Assembly: GCA_958510825.1 (NCBI GenBank)
Contig: OY294052.1
Coordinates: forward strand, 5,477,816 to 5,541,815
Length of the DNA stretch: 64,000 nt
DNA from: Brachypterus glaber
Taxonomy: Eukaryota > Arthropoda > Insecta > Coleoptera > Kateretidae
Reading direction: 5' to 3'
The position numbers and the translations under genes were made by a program. Positions 43,745-55,808 of this stretch are shown here, in pieces (position 1 is the stretch's first letter; each line of letters begins with the position of its first letter). The notes below the pieces were generated by a model that worked only from the letters and a program-made list of their open reading frames with translations, searched no databases and was not told where the DNA came from.

Positions 43745-43985
43745 TTACAGTTGTTTTTTATTGTTACAGTAAAAAATTATTCAATTTAATAAGCTTTAAA
43801 AGAATGAATCGCATGACCTCCCTATTCAAAAAATGTTCCCCCTTGCCCCCTGCCCCCATTGCACCCCCTAAACATATTAAATATATACCAAAAAATATTT
43901 GGGCTATGTTAAGTGTTCCAAAGTTGATACCTTAAGCCGTTTAAAAGTTAAAGGGGGAGGGGTGGACTTTAGACACGCACTATAT
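43745..43985. repeat. diverged half of a Tc1-type MITE
   Basis: A CCCCCTTGCCCCCTGCCCCC block, ATATTTGGG, then TTAAAGGGGGAGGGGTGGAC and TTTAGACACGCACTATATT. It resembles the right half of the CAGTGCGGTCC MITEs and shares more with 48655-48990. The left TIR was not found. Confidence 0.5.
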
Positions 43986-45061
43986 TAATCATATTACACT
44001 GTTTATCCAGGATAAATTGTCATGAACCTAGACATAATACAAAAGCAATTCTTGTTTTAAAGTTCTCTGAAAAAAAAAGAAAAAATCATAACAAGATTCT
44101 TATTCAGTAAAGTCATTATTCAAAATGTAAAAAGTTCCCTCAACACGCGTCAGATGGGCAGTGAGTGACTGAATTTCATGTTTTTCTTGTCAACGTTATA
44201 AGAACAACATCAAAGTAAGGATTTCACAAGAAGAACAATCTCGCAAATGACGACCATGGCAAGAGAGCAAAAGAACCAAAGTAAAAAATGGCATGGTGGT
44301 AAAATATATTTCATGAGTAATAAGAAAACCAAGTTTTAATTGTTACAACATATTTCCTGGGTGTAATTTTTTTACTCTGTTTTCAAACGAAAGCTGCCGC
44401 AAGTTTTTTTTCTCTATTTTCGCGCATTAAAGACTTATTCTCCGCAACAGGTTTAACATCAGTTTCACAAAGCAAGTTGCTTTGATATGTTGGGCGCAGA
44501 AGCGTCATTTTTCGCTGGAGCATACCCTGCTCTCCAGTGTCAGGGCGCCAGCTCATAGGGGCGCCGTCGAGGGGAATTTTAATTTACTTATCTAAATTTT
44601 CTAGTAATGCTTTCTTTTAGAGGTGAGGAGGATTTTTATTTCAGTGATCAACATTTTGTAGAGTACAAACTTTTTTTCAAATAGGGGAGCCAAACCAGGA
44701 GCTTGCTTCAAGGCGTCGAAATGCAAAGCCGGCTCTGCGGCTCTGAACAGTTGTCAAGTATAACCAACAATAAATAAATTGCTCGACATATTTGACAATT
44801 TTATTACCATTGTTCCTGGGTGATCGCCAAATGCAAACCCAGGGCGAGCGCGGCCTCCATAACAATACATTGGTCTCATGGGATTCTCCTGCAAAGATGC
44901 AGTGAAAGTTTTGGTCTGTCTTCCAACTTTCAGGATTCTGGGTCTTTTTCCAGCCGAACTTATATATACACAATAACAAAAATTTAGTTTTCATCATCTT
45001 CACGGCTTGTTTTTATTTATGATCATGTTAAAAAAACATACAATTTTTAAACAGTCAATAT
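43986..45061. other. no gene recognised
   Basis: A GC-richer patch (44490-44570, 44690-44940) carries an unassigned minus-strand 108-codon frame (44677-45003). No family recognised; probably old repeat sequence. Confidence 0.35.
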
Positions 45062-45424
45062 TAAATTGAACCGGTGAGAGCAAGAAGGGAAATATTGCAC
45101 TTGATCCAACGTTCGGGAATTAACAAAAAACTTTATAGCAACCAAACCATAAGCCCAATAAAGAAACCCAACATTACAAACTTGTTAATCGTAACCATAG
45201 TAATATTTTTTTTCTTCTACTATTTATTATTTTCTATTTATTATTGACCGTTGTTAAGCATTGTTTATTGACGACGCTGAATAATGAAAAAAATTAAGTC
45301 AACTGCTATCTTTTTTCAACTTACTTGTCAAACTGACATCTATGTCAAAATAGTTTTTAAACTACATTAGTAACTGATATTTGGAGTTACTACCTTTAAG
45401 TAGTAGAAAAAATGGTATATGCAC

Positions 45425-45540
45425 CACGTATGCGAACTGTCTTAAGTGTTCTCGACTGATTTTTTGCCTCGACTCCGTCTCAGCAAAAAAACTTCTGTCT
45501 CGAACACTAAACACTTAGTTCGCATACTAGGTGCATAATA
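45425..45540. repeat. imperfect hairpin, ACTAGT class
   Basis: GCACCACGTATGCGAACT opposite AGTTCGCATACTAGGTGC, then AGTGTTCTCGA opposite TCTCGAACACT, with a T-rich/A-rich inner stem. The arm mismatch is ACG opposite CTA at the same relative place as in the other hairpins. Confidence 0.65.
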
Positions 45541-45576
45541 TACTATTAAAAAGTGGTTTCTTTTTAAAACCTTTTT

Positions 45577-46006
45577 CTATTTTTCTCATAATCACACGCA
45601 TTTTGCGTGTTCTTACAGGCCCATAAGAGGTCTTTACTTTTTGTTCTTTTGGGTTGGCAACAGACCTGGCCTATCGCTTGATGTTTTCCGTGCAAATGTC
45701 AATGTCGCTTTAAAGTTGAATTTTCTACAAAATTTTGTGTTTAGGTTATTTTTACCATGTTAATATTGTGGCTTGGTTAATTGCAGTAGAAAGAGAAGAG
45801 ATGACTATAAAATATATCAAAATATAATTTGTTCTTAGAATTTTAAACATGGTGTAAACTGTAATGCCAATCCAAAACAAAAATCCCTAAATCAGTCATC
45901 AATTTAAATGTAAGTTTTTTTAAATTTTAGAGCAAAATAGAAAAAATTGTAAAAGCACTCGTTTCATAACACGTATGTTATGAAACTAGTACTTTAATAT
46001 ACTATT
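45577..46006 (+). mobile_element. hairpin family F1, copy 4
   Basis: The small hairpin ACACGCATTTTGCGTGT, the shared body, then a reduced terminal hairpin, TTTCATAACA opposite TGTTATGAAA, ending TTTAATATACTATT. The inner hairpin is deleted. Confidence 0.78.
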
Positions 46007-46076
46007 AGTTTAGATCTGATATGTAATAAAAATTTGTGCAACATTTCCCTTCTTGATCTCACCGGTTCAATTAAAA

Positions 46077-47398
46077 ATGAATAAATGAAACAGATTCGTT
46101 TTAGTCAAACATTTACAAAAAAAATTGAAATAAATTCTAATTAAAAAATCAAACAAAGGGGTCGGTAAAATGTTCATTTAAACTGAATAAAATGATTTTG
46201 AAATCACAGACTTGGTCGGCCCCGCGTTGAGATGTAAATTAAAAATGATGGACGACAACAGTGCAGTCCAAAAAGTTCGATATTGTATGCATAAGGACCA
46301 CAGGAAAAAGATTCTAGAAACTTGTGAATGCTTTTTGTAAAAAATATTGTTTTGTAAACAAGTGATTACTCACAACGTGCGCAATTGGTTAGGGAATTTT
46401 ATTGCTTCTAGAAATTTATTTTGGTTCTTAAAAAACCTTTTTATTTTTGTTTTGTTAAAAAACATCCATTTTTTTAGTTTTTCTCAATTTTTGAATCTTT
46501 TTGTTGTTTTCTATTCTTTATTAAGTTGAAAAGACCAAGTTTTCCACAAAAAATATGTTATTAAAAGTTACAGGACTTTTTGGTTTATACAGACTATATA
46601 TACCGGCAAAAAAAACTGATAAAAATGAATTAAATTTTAATTAAACTAAAATTATTATTAAATTTACATATATTATACTTCTTCTACGCGGTTTTTATTA
46701 CTTTCTTCCCAGGCAATGTCATCTGCAAACTGTAACATGCAAATTTTCTGTCCTTACAAAATTTTAATAACAGTTATTAATATACATATATAAATAAGAC
46801 AAGAACCTTTTTATTCTTCTGATAAATCATATTGTTAAATTAGTTATAAGTATGTATACTTAACTGTTAATTCACTTATTTACTCGTATATTTATTTATT
46901 TACTCATTTATTAATTTATTTAATTGATAAATTATAGACCTTGATTATTTTTTCCCTGTCATCTCGTCATATAGACCGGATGTTGTTAAAACAAAAGAAA
47001 AAATATGTTGCATCAATCTGGTGTAGTTTCCAGACGGGTGGACACGGTTCATAAAAACGCTGGGGACTTGATTTTCATTACAGTTTCAAATTAAACACTT
47101 AAATTTGTCACTAAATACTTTAGTGGTTTTAAAATTTTTAAATGTTTAACAAAGGAATTACTTAATGAGTAATTTTTTCCTGTTTCGCTAAATTTTAAGC
47201 GATTTAACTACAAGGAAAAAACAATCTAGTTGCTTCAACCACGACCTATTTACAAAAGGTTGTTTATACTTTTTGAAAACGATTTTCTTTATATGCTAAA
47301 AGATTTTGCGCAATACTAAATAACTGGAACTTTCTGGAATATGTTTACCGGTATAAGTACCTCTGTCGCGCGCACGTTTTAGGTCAGACGTTTTCAAA
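46077..47398. other. no gene recognised
   Basis: AT-rich with low-complexity TTTA runs near 46870-46930; no supported feature. Confidence 0.4.
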
Positions 47399-47740
47399 AT
47401 GCCGAGGAAAATTGCTGCCGATGTGGAAGGTTACGTACGCGCACTTTTTTAAGTAAGGTTGTCTTATCAACAAATTGTGAAGCGATGCAAAGGCTTCTCT
47501 GTTTCGAAAAAAGGAATTTTTCATATTCTCCATAAATGCGGAAATCGCGCGAATCAGAAAGTTTGGGACCACAAAAACCACCAAAAGTACATCCAAAAAT
47601 AGTAAGGACACCGGCTTTAATTAGAAAAGTAAAAACAACGGCAAGTTTGGAGAATCCGCCCAGGCAAAGAACTATGGCAAAAAAACTAGGAACAACATCC
47701 GCTACAATTAATAAAATAATACAGATTTAAATCTCAAAAT
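47399..47740 (+). pseudogene. Tc1/mariner transposase N-terminal fragment, broken
   Basis: ATG at 47399 begins MPRKIAADVEGYVRALF, then a stop. The same frame continues as YQQIVKRC...KKGIFHILHKCG (first helix-turn-helix, paired-like). A frameshift near 47535 leads to the second DNA-binding HTH, IVRTPALIRKVK...ENPPRQRTMAKKLGTTSATI, ending at 47730. The DDE catalytic domain is absent. One in-frame stop, one shift and the truncation mark it as dead. It could have belonged to a source of the CAGTGCGGTCC MITEs, but no TIR lies next to it. Confidence 0.8.
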
Positions 47741-47744
47741 GGAA

Positions 47745-47957
47745 TCAAAGGATTGTATAAGATTGTCAAAGATTGTCAAAAAGATTGTACAAAATTTTAA
47801 AGAAGTTTGTTTAAGATTGTGGAAAGATTTCAGATGATTGTGGAAGATTGTTGATGATTGTGGAGGATTGTAGAGGATTGTGGAAGAAGGGATTGTCAAA
47901 GATTGTAGAAGATTGTTGCATAGGGCAATCCTTGGCCCAATAAATAAACCCCTCGTT
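47745..47957 (+). repeat. GATTGT-rich dispersed repeat, copy 2
   Basis: Aligns with 12780-13020, ending in the same CCAATAAATAAACCCCTCGT. It starts directly after the mariner fragment. Confidence 0.7.
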
Positions 47958-48575
47958 TACCCCTCTAGGAAACAGAACATTTTCGCCGTCGAGCCCCCTC
48001 GGGAGTCCGGGCCCCGGGGATTCCTCCTCACCTTCTCCCTCTGAAACCGGCCCTGCGTATGAAACTATCTATATATTTTGCAATTTTGATGACACCGCCT
48101 CAAAATTTACATTTCGGGTAAATTTTTCATAATCACGGAAAATAAATATGGACTGATAAATAACACAAAATAATCGAAACCTTTAATTTATTTTGTCAAT
48201 TTGTTTTGTGAACACTGGACTGCAGTTAAAATAAATGTATGTCATTCTCTAAAAAATGGTTCCATTAGCACGATTTACATTAAAAGTGGACATAAAATGA
48301 TTTTACCTCTTATTTTTTAGTTATATGCACACACTTTTTGATTTTTAAAACACATAACGACTACTTTTTAGTTTTATTCGCATTTTAAATAGTTTTGGAT
48401 AAAAGTATTTTTTTACAGACGTCAAAAAATAATAATTATTTTACATTAATCATAGTGTGCAAAATTACTATTATCATTTACCTTGATGACGTGCACCAAT
48501 ATATTTCGTGCACAAAATACTTCGGGACGCCGACAATAATACTTAATTATTTATTAATAATAAATAATTTTTTGG
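47958..48575. other. no gene recognised
   Basis: Opens with a GC-rich patch (47985-48055, CCCCTCGGGAGTCCGGGCCC) of unknown origin, then ordinary AT-rich sequence. Confidence 0.4.
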
Positions 48576-48650
48576 TATACAGGGTTACTGGTAATTCGAT
48601 ACATTCCTTTGGAGATGTGATGGGAAAGAAGGTACCAGTAACCCTGTATA
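48576..48650. mobile_element. 75-bp hairpin with perfect 18-bp ends
   Basis: TATACAGGGTTACTGGTA and its exact complement bound a 39-bp loop. ACAGGGT-type ends within TA recall mariner-like TIRs; a minimal MITE. Confidence 0.75.
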
Positions 48651-48654
48651 TTTT

Positions 48655-48990
48655 ATATGTTTAGGGGCCACAATTGAGGCAGGGTACATTTGAGGAGGGG
48701 AGAATTTACAAATCTTTAAAATGATGTAGCACACTATAGAAAGGGGCTGTTTAATAAAATGTTCCCCCTTGCCCCCTGCGTCCATTGTGCTCCTAAATAT
48801 ATACCAAAAAAATATTTGGGTTATGTTTTTATTTATACATGACCTAAAATACAGTTATAAAACTGGTGAAAAGGCCTAACTATAAATATTTAAATGTTAT
48901 TTACGTGTTTAAAAAAAATTTTAAAAGATTTTAAGTTGATATCTTAAGCCGTTCAAAAGTTAAAGGGGGGCGGACTTTAGACATGCATTG
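48655..48990. repeat. diverged Tc1-type MITE half
   Basis: Shares the TTCCCCCTTGCCCCCTGC block, the GATATCTTAAGCCGTT segment and the GGACTTTAGACA-GCA end with 43745-43985. Confidence 0.5.
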
Positions 48991-49826
48991 TATGTTATTA
49001 TATCACTTATATTGGGGTCTTAAAACTTATTTTACCTTGGCTCGTAACGGATGTGTACCTTTTCTGCTTTTAGAGGTTGGGTCAAATTTCAGAGACAGTA
49101 TTCATTCAAAAATTAATTGTTTCTGAGAAGCCACAACAAAAAACTAATTTATTTGTCTGGCAAATGTCTATACACAATACCTACATATACCGGTTGTCAA
49201 AAAATATTGTTACCCCACTACAACCTTTTTGTTTATTAACAAAATAAAATTTAGAGGATATAAACAATTGAATAAACTGCACACCCTTTTCAAAACGTTG
49301 TGCCGATGTTTTAATTAGATGCTTGCAACTGTTTATCTAGTTCATTTAGTTTTGTCTGAAATTTTTTGATTAAAAATTTAATTACTTAAATTTTAGCTAA
49401 ATGTTTTGGTAATGAATATTCATCCTTGATGATTACCGAGATGTTTACTAAACAGTTTTTTTGTTAAATTAAATTTTAAAATACTGTAATATCACATTAT
49501 AAATAATGTAAATCAACGTACTTTTGTTACAGTGTAAAAGATTATACTGTTCTGTGAAGAGTTTCAGTCAGGCTATTTTAGGTATGATATTAATTGTCAT
49601 TTTATCTCGACCCAATCCATTATAAATCTTCAAGTTAAACTAATATCAGGCGTGTGGAACATAGTACCAGGTTTGATCAATAATATAAATCAAATTAATC
49701 TTTCCAAACTGAACATGATAGGGTACGTTCAAGTGTTACGTAACGCAATATGTAGCAAAATGTGAAATCTCCATAATCTACAATAACGCGAGAACCGGGG
49801 TATGAAGTGTATGAATTTTGGTACAG
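48991..49826. other. no feature recognised
   Basis: AT-rich; no supported gene. Confidence 0.4.
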
Positions 49827-49908
49827 TTTTTAGTCCACGAGAGTGCTTTTTTTTACGGAGCACAGCCGAGTAAAACAAGCACTCGATGTGCACTGAAATG
49901 GTTATTTA
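49827..49908. repeat. imperfect hairpin, ACTAGT class
   Basis: TTTTAGTCCACGAGAGTGCTT opposite AAGCACTCGATGTGCACTGAAA in broad outline, with a TTTTAC/GTAAAA inner stem. It abuts the inverted F3 copy. Confidence 0.55.
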
Positions 49909-49911
49909 ATT

Positions 49912-50134
49912 TACCCACTCAACTGTCACTTGTCAAATTATTTTCTTGTAAATGTCATTAAAATTTTTAATAAAAATATGAATTCCTAAGATATTTATTG
50001 GATAAAACCTTGTATGGCACTCATGGGTAAACCGATATTGCCCTCTCGAAAATTAACCTGCTTGGCTGACACCTCGTAGGTTAATTTTCTCATGGGCTAT
50101 ATCCTACTTTAGCCACTAGTACCATAAATAACTA
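49912..50134 (-). mobile_element. hairpin family F3, copy 3 (inverted)
   Basis: Reverse-complement of the other F3 copies with the complete double hairpin retained (GAAAATTAACC/GGTTAATTTTC, GGCACTCATGGGTAAA opposite the ACTAGT arm). The distal third with the small hairpin is missing. Confidence 0.75.
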
Positions 50135-50189
50135 TTATATTTTACACTAGAATATTGACAAATCCTCGTATACATCGAATTTTTCACAG

Positions 50190-50294
50190 TTTCTAGACAT
50201 GTTGGCGGATAGTTGTTGCACTCACGAGTTTTATGCAATGGCAAGGCATCAAGTGGGATTCATAAATATGGATGTTATCTACATGGAGATAATG
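50190..50294 (+). CDS. candidate host coding exon, unidentified
   Basis: A stretch of exactly 35 open codons preceded by a pyrimidine tract and CAG (50181-50189, TTTTCACAG) and followed by ATG|GTAAAA. The peptide reads FLDMLADSCCTHEFYAMARH, then a short tail ending MDVIYMEIM. Codons are less AT-biased than the surroundings. It lies on the same strand as the MRL exon at 61998. I do not recognise the family and the donor is only moderate, so it may be chance. Confidence 0.25.
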
Positions 50295-51477
50295 GTAAAA
50301 TTTATTTTCTAGCACTATTTGACTAGAAATAATTAGAAAGTTAACCAGGAAGATATTTTGTGAAAAAATTACTATAAAAGCAATATTTATTGACATATCA
50401 ATATCATACCCAATATCAACAATATACATATTAGTAATATTGTATTATTTATTATAAATATCCTTAATGCAAGTTAAATTATTATTATTATTGACATTTG
50501 TTTTTGTATATCAAAAAATGCTTATGCTTTTGCTTAGAAAATTTCTACATAAAAGCAAACCTAAAGCAAAATATTTTGGATATGCGAGAAGAAAAATATT
50601 ATAGTTGAAGTTGTACGAAAGATATATTGATGGATCATAAAAAAATTAACAAGCTGTAAGGGAAGTATTACGTAACGCTCCTAGGGGAGGTGGGGGTCAT
50701 TTTGGAGTGTTACGCCCATGTTAATGGTATAGGAAAATAGCGTTACAGGGGGGGGGGCCCAAAATGATCAAAATTTGCGTTACGTAATACTTGAACGTTC
50801 CCTAAATGGTCAGTGTGACTTGTACTTGTAAAAAAGTCTGCAAAATCTTTGGATTTAGCATTTTTTATAATAAACCTTATTTAAATGTCGATCGAAATGT
50901 TTTATCTTAATCCATTTCGTGTCGAAAAAACACTTAATTATAATATATTATACATAGAAAGGTAAACGAGCAAATAAGTAGGGTAAAATCCAAAGAGATA
51001 ATATTTAAAGAAAAATTATCATTTAGAATTTCCTGAAAAACATGTAGAAAAAGAATAAATCAGATATTTTCTTATATTTATAGGTAAATTGTTGTGCTCA
51101 ACAGTTTTTAATACAATATAAAAAATTTAGTCCGCCCACGAGCTCAAATAGATTATATCTTGGACTTTGGAGAAAAACGCAATTTACTATCCACTGTAAA
51201 GAGTATACTATGTAATGCGAAGCTTTACACGTGCATCTTCACGGCTTGTTTACCTTTTAAACGTAGGTAAATCACAGACCAAATTTAGAAAAACAATTAG
51301 GAAAAAAATCCCATGACACGCTAAGGCGTTAAATAATAACACGTTCCGCGCATAAAACATGAATTGAAATAGATTAATGACTTTGGATACCGCACTGTAA
51401 TTAAATATAAAGTATAAAATGAAGTACGTCACCACTGTTGAAAACAGTCCTATCTGCAATTAGTTTTTGGGATACAT
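50295..51477. other. no gene recognised
   Basis: AT-rich. The near-complementary phrases GTTACGTAATACTTGAACG (about 50784) and ACGTTCAAGTGTTACGTAAC (about 49724) bracket 49720-50800, hinting at another old inverted element. Confidence 0.4.
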
Positions 51478-51532
51478 TGTAAAATCGCAATGTAAAATAA
51501 TGTAAAATTACATGAATTGGCATACAACGCTA

Positions 51533-52384
51533 TAGTATTACATAACTAGTGTGGCCAAGCGAGTGAGGGAACCCCACGAGTGTATGAAATACACTTTTCA
51601 ACGAGTTATGTACACTGTTTTTCCTACGATCCTGAAAAAATATGAAGTTTCTTATTTTAAAATTTTCTAGTTTTTAACAATCCCGAAACAATATGAAGTA
51701 TCTTATTTTAAAATTTTCTAGTTTTTATTAATTTTTAAGAAAAGCAAAGAACAAAATAATAATAAATAGCATATAAATTTATATATGTCAAACAGGAAAT
51801 ATGATTTTCATTTACCTTTAGTTTTATTGGTTTTATATTTAATACAATATAGGTGTTATTATATTACATAGCTGTTTAATGGGTTGCCTATATGCTTCTT
51901 CTAAATGAAGGCAAACTTGACAGTTTGTTAGATTTTTGTGGTTATGCTGCCATACAAGACAGTAAAATTGTATTGTTTTACATTTCATAAGAAAAATAGT
52001 GTGTATTTTGATGTTTTTTTTATAAAATGTAAGGTAACTAAATCAAAACTAAGTAATTTTTATAAAATCTAGACAGTAATGGTCAAAATAGTAACGTTAT
52101 AACTATAGTTTCTAATTTTGACATGAAAAACAGAAATATTTGGATTAAAAAACATAAAATATATCAAAAAAGGATGTTTTGAAAGGTGGAAAATGCCTTA
52201 TAAAACAAGTTGGATAAAATTTTTAGAATCTATGAGGTAAATATCTAAATAAAATTAGGCAAACCTCCATACATAAATATCACACTAGGGTGATATGAAA
52301 ATATCAAACTAGTGTGATACAAGTCGTTTTCGAAAGAACAATAGAGTGTGCTAAATGTCATTTTTATAGAGGATCGTAGGAAAA
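51533..52384 (+). mobile_element. hairpin family F2, copy 2
   Basis: Aligns with 27795-28630 for its whole length. The opening hairpin is shortened (the inner arm with the TTTCACGCGAGTG segment is missing), and a 46-bp internal duplication of the CCCGAAA-AATATGAAGT segment is present near 51630-51720. Confidence 0.78.
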
Positions 52385-52399
52385 GTAAATTTACTATAC

Positions 52400-52560
52400 T
52401 GTAATATCCATAATTCATGAATGTGTGTAAAAATGTGTAAAAAGATTTAATTTTGTGTAAAACAATGTAAAATAATATAATATTACCATTATGGACTAAT
52501 TAATTTTTAACGTACCGGTCAGTGGCAACATATTACCATTTACGGACTATGTAATTTATT
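52400..52560. repeat. GTAAA-rich repeat family, copy
   Basis: TTCATGAATGTGTGTAAA, GTGTAAAACAATGTAAAATA and ACGGACTATGTAATTT, as in 21790-22010 and 61735-61935. Confidence 0.5.
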
Positions 52561-52587
52561 TTTACTGTGTAATATCCTGCTTTCCCT

Positions 52588-52780
52588 TCACTGTAAAAAG
52601 TAAACTGAATATTCAGTTACAAATTGATAGGAAATTGGAATGGCGTCCTTAAATATTAAAGTACGTGACTTTAGAACTATAGTGTTTTTAACAAAAATTA
52701 AAGTACAATTGTATCATAACTTGTATCATAACATCATATCCATTTTTAACTGAATAATCAGTTTACTTTTTACGGTGTGA
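52588..52780. mobile_element. MITE with about 33-bp inverted ends
   Basis: TCACTGTAAAAAGTAAACTG then AATATTCAGTTA on the left; TAACTGAATAATCAGTTTAC then TTTTTACGGTGTGA on the right. 190 bp, no coding capacity. Confidence 0.7.
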
Positions 52781-53595
52781 CAAATGTAGGTAGCCTTTCT
52801 AAAACTCTTTCTGAAAAAAAAAACTGTTTGGGCCAACGAGATCAAAAGTTAAATACAAAACAATATTTTTCCGGTTGCAGAACCAGAAATCTGGTAAGAT
52901 CAACAAGACAAACTGTAGTACTTACTAGATCTTTAAAAACAAGTTGTAGAGTTACCAGATTTATGATTTTCAGTAACCAAAAAAAAAATAGCTGGTTCGT
53001 AATTAATTTGGTTTGCTCAACCAAATCGTTTTTTCAATGCTTAAATAGTTATAAAATTGGTGACTGTGCAGATACTACTCTTCTTGTTAGGCCGGCAGAA
53101 TAGTAGAAAGTGTTTTAATGTGTTATTTTAACACCTCCTCTTAAAAACGACCATATGGTGTTCTTGGACATGACCGCCCCTGCATAGAATATCAAGTTAT
53201 TGGTTTGTTGGTAAATATAACACAGTGACGGTGCAATAATAAAACCATTAATATGTATTTTATTTTTAAGGTTTACCGGTTGAATATTTCATAAAAGGAA
53301 TGATGCGTTACCAGCAGGTCGAATTCTCAACAAGCCGAAAAAGATGTGCTGTGTTTTTAATTCCATAGCTATAAAATATTGTATGCATATGCATAGTACT
53401 GTGCATATGATACTAGGGTGACCCACCCACATTTCAAATTGAAAAATTTGGAGGTCTCACTCCTTAAATTTGTTCATTGGGGTAAGAGTATCATGCCTGA
53501 ATGTTCTCAGAATTTTTGAAAAATCTAGAGGTCGCTCACAGCTATTTTCTTAAGTAGATATGTTTCTTTGGCTTTTTTATTCTTTTTAAGCCCGA
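52781..53595. other. no gene recognised
   Basis: The plus-strand 108-codon frame (52777-53103) lacks a recognisable domain. Otherwise featureless. Confidence 0.4.
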
Positions 53596-53599
53596 AGGA

Positions 53600-54010
53600 T
53601 TTTTTATTTAATTTTTTTAACACGCCACCGTATAAAGGGATAGTAAATGGATAACCTAAAAAAAAACAGAATTTTTTCTTTCAAAATGGCGGAACTGTGC
53701 CCTTTTAAGTTTGAAAAAGCCCAATAGGTCCCCACATAAAAACCACTATAATTTTTTTATTGGATCTACAGGGTATCCAGAAAAAATAATATAATATATT
53801 TTTTTAACGTTTTTAAAAGATAAAATCAGTTTTTAGCAGTTTAATTTCATTTTTTAAAAAAATTTAAGCCTATCATTACGCCTAAAATGAAGCAATGTAG
53901 TGCATTTTCGAACTTAAAAGGGCACAGCTCCGCCAATTTAAAAGAAAACTTTCTGATTTACTATCCCTTTATACCGTTATGTCGCGTTAAAAAGATTTAA
54001 AACTAATTGA
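53600..54010. repeat. inverted repeat element
   Basis: CCGTATAAAGGGATAGTAAA...GGCGGAACTGTGCCCTTTTAAG on the left is mirrored by CTTAAAAGGGCACAGCTCCGCC...TTTACTATCCCTTTATAC on the right. Arms about 110 bp, loop about 190 bp. MITE-like. Confidence 0.65.
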
Positions 54011-55325
54011 GTTTTGGATCAAAAGAACTCAAAAGAACTTTTAGAATAAAGATAACTTAATGATTTATTGAATCATCATAAATTATTCTAAAAAACATTG
54101 GAAATATCAAACAAAATAATTCAATAACCTCCTCGAAATCAATTGCATTTCACCCCTATAAAACTCAGTTTTATCAATACGATCTTTTATATCCGACCCT
54201 GTTTTGCTATTTTATTAAACCCTTTACAGTACGTAGGTACAAATGTAGTTTTTGTCAAATTTTAAACAGCTTTCAAAAAATCCATCCCTGTGTACGTCCG
54301 TCTATTGGAAACGATTACACAGAAACGGAATATCCGATATATAATGTAAAAAAAATGGCATTGGTAAACCGATTCGTAAAATTTTCTATAGATGCAATAT
54401 ATAAGATATTATGAACAGGCTTGATAACATTATGATGGATATCTATGTAATTTGAAATAATTGGATGTTGCCGGGGAGACTCCCCCCACCTAGCTTGAAA
54501 TCAAAAAGTTGCATATTTCATGGATACAAAATACAAAAGTTGTATATTTTACAAAGGGTGGGGACTTTTTTTTTAGTCATTAACTTTTTTGTCGAAGAAA
54601 ATAGTTTTCTTTCGTGGATTCAAAGTATAAAAGTTGCATATTTCTCGAAACTGAGGGTTTTTTTTAGTTTTTCAAACAAAAAAGCAATTTTAGGCTAAAA
54701 AAGTTGATATTTTTGACCACGAAATCTTCGCTACACGGCCCTGATAACATATCTTTATAGCTTGTTCTATTTGATTCTATTTCAGTCAGTTATGTCTGCC
54801 TACCTTCATAGCCTACTCTATTTATATTTTTACGTTTGCTACAACCCACCTCACGTGGTTCAGGTCGAATTCATTCATAAAATGCTTTCGTTCCTAGGTC
54901 GACTTTACCAAGGTTTTTTTGTACTCAAACCAATTAAGCACCTTGTTTATAAACGATTTCATGTATAAAAGTTCACAATTTTTTTTCGAGATGACACTAC
55001 TGGCAAATGGACTTCGTCCTCTAATAATCCCAAGTCCTAGAAGTGGAGGATGAAAGCATTTGAGACACAATGGAGTACATAGTAACTCTTCCTTGTCCAT
55101 TTTTAGTTAAATAAACTATAAAAATACACTTAAAACTTGAAAATTTTATAACTACATATTATGAATTTTTAATAAAAAAAATGAAATTTTTTAAATATAA
55201 GTGTCTTTGTTACCAATATAAATACATTATATTCCCCAAATCAGTCGTATTGAAATTATCAAAGAACTTTTACCTCAAAAAGGAACATGATGAAATCTAC
55301 CGTATGCTTTGTTTGAAGCGTGAAC
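54011..55325. other. no gene recognised
   Basis: AT-rich. AAAGTTG-ATATTT phrases recur three times at 54507-54645. Short frames show no domains. Confidence 0.4.
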
Positions 55326-55808
55326 CAACTACGGTGAGGGGCTGGTGGGGAGTGACTATTGTTTACACTTAGTACGCGTAAAGAGAGAGAAAGAATGTGT
55401 AAACTCACAGTCTAATGTCGTAAAATGACTGACAGGGGTACAGTGTTGCCGATTGGAAACATATACTTTGGATATTTTATTGTAAATTTTAAGAATCATT
55501 AGTTCTGTATGAGTTTTATATGAATTAGTAGTTTAATTTTAATAGATTTAAATATACTATATTATTAAACATAATTATAGTATACACAATAAAGTTTTTT
55601 ACATTTTTAATTTAAGTATAATGATTTGAATTCATATTAAGGTGGAAATTTCGCAACATCGCTACTAGGTAGCCTGAAAGTCGACTAGCGACATCTACAT
55701 TTTACACCACAAAGCTGTATTGCGTTTCTATTGGTAAATAAACAAACAAAAAGATGACACCTTCATAAACATTGGTCTGAAATTACTTCTTGAGGTAAAA
55801 GTTCTTTG
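55326..55808 (+). repeat. dispersed repeat family F4, copy 2
   Basis: Same as 31140-31556 but with an additional 66-bp segment (about 55468-55530). Confidence 0.75.

Larger units (their letters stand above)
45064..46076. mobile_element. 1-kb element with about 33-bp inverted ends, containing two hairpin units
   Basis: AATTGAACCGGTGAGAGCAA...GGGAAATATTGCAC on the left; the complement of AATTGAACCGGTGAGATCAA...GGGAAATGTTGCAC on the right. Inside lie an ACTAGT-class hairpin (45425-45540) and an F1 copy (45577-46006). Either it was a host for the hairpin elements or it uses them as its body. Confidence 0.6.

Noticed and set aside
44995..51251. Shared 17-base word ATCTTCACGGCTTGTTT at about 44996 and 51235
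   Set aside because: Flanking sequence does not align, so I treat it as a fragmentary repeat or coincidence.
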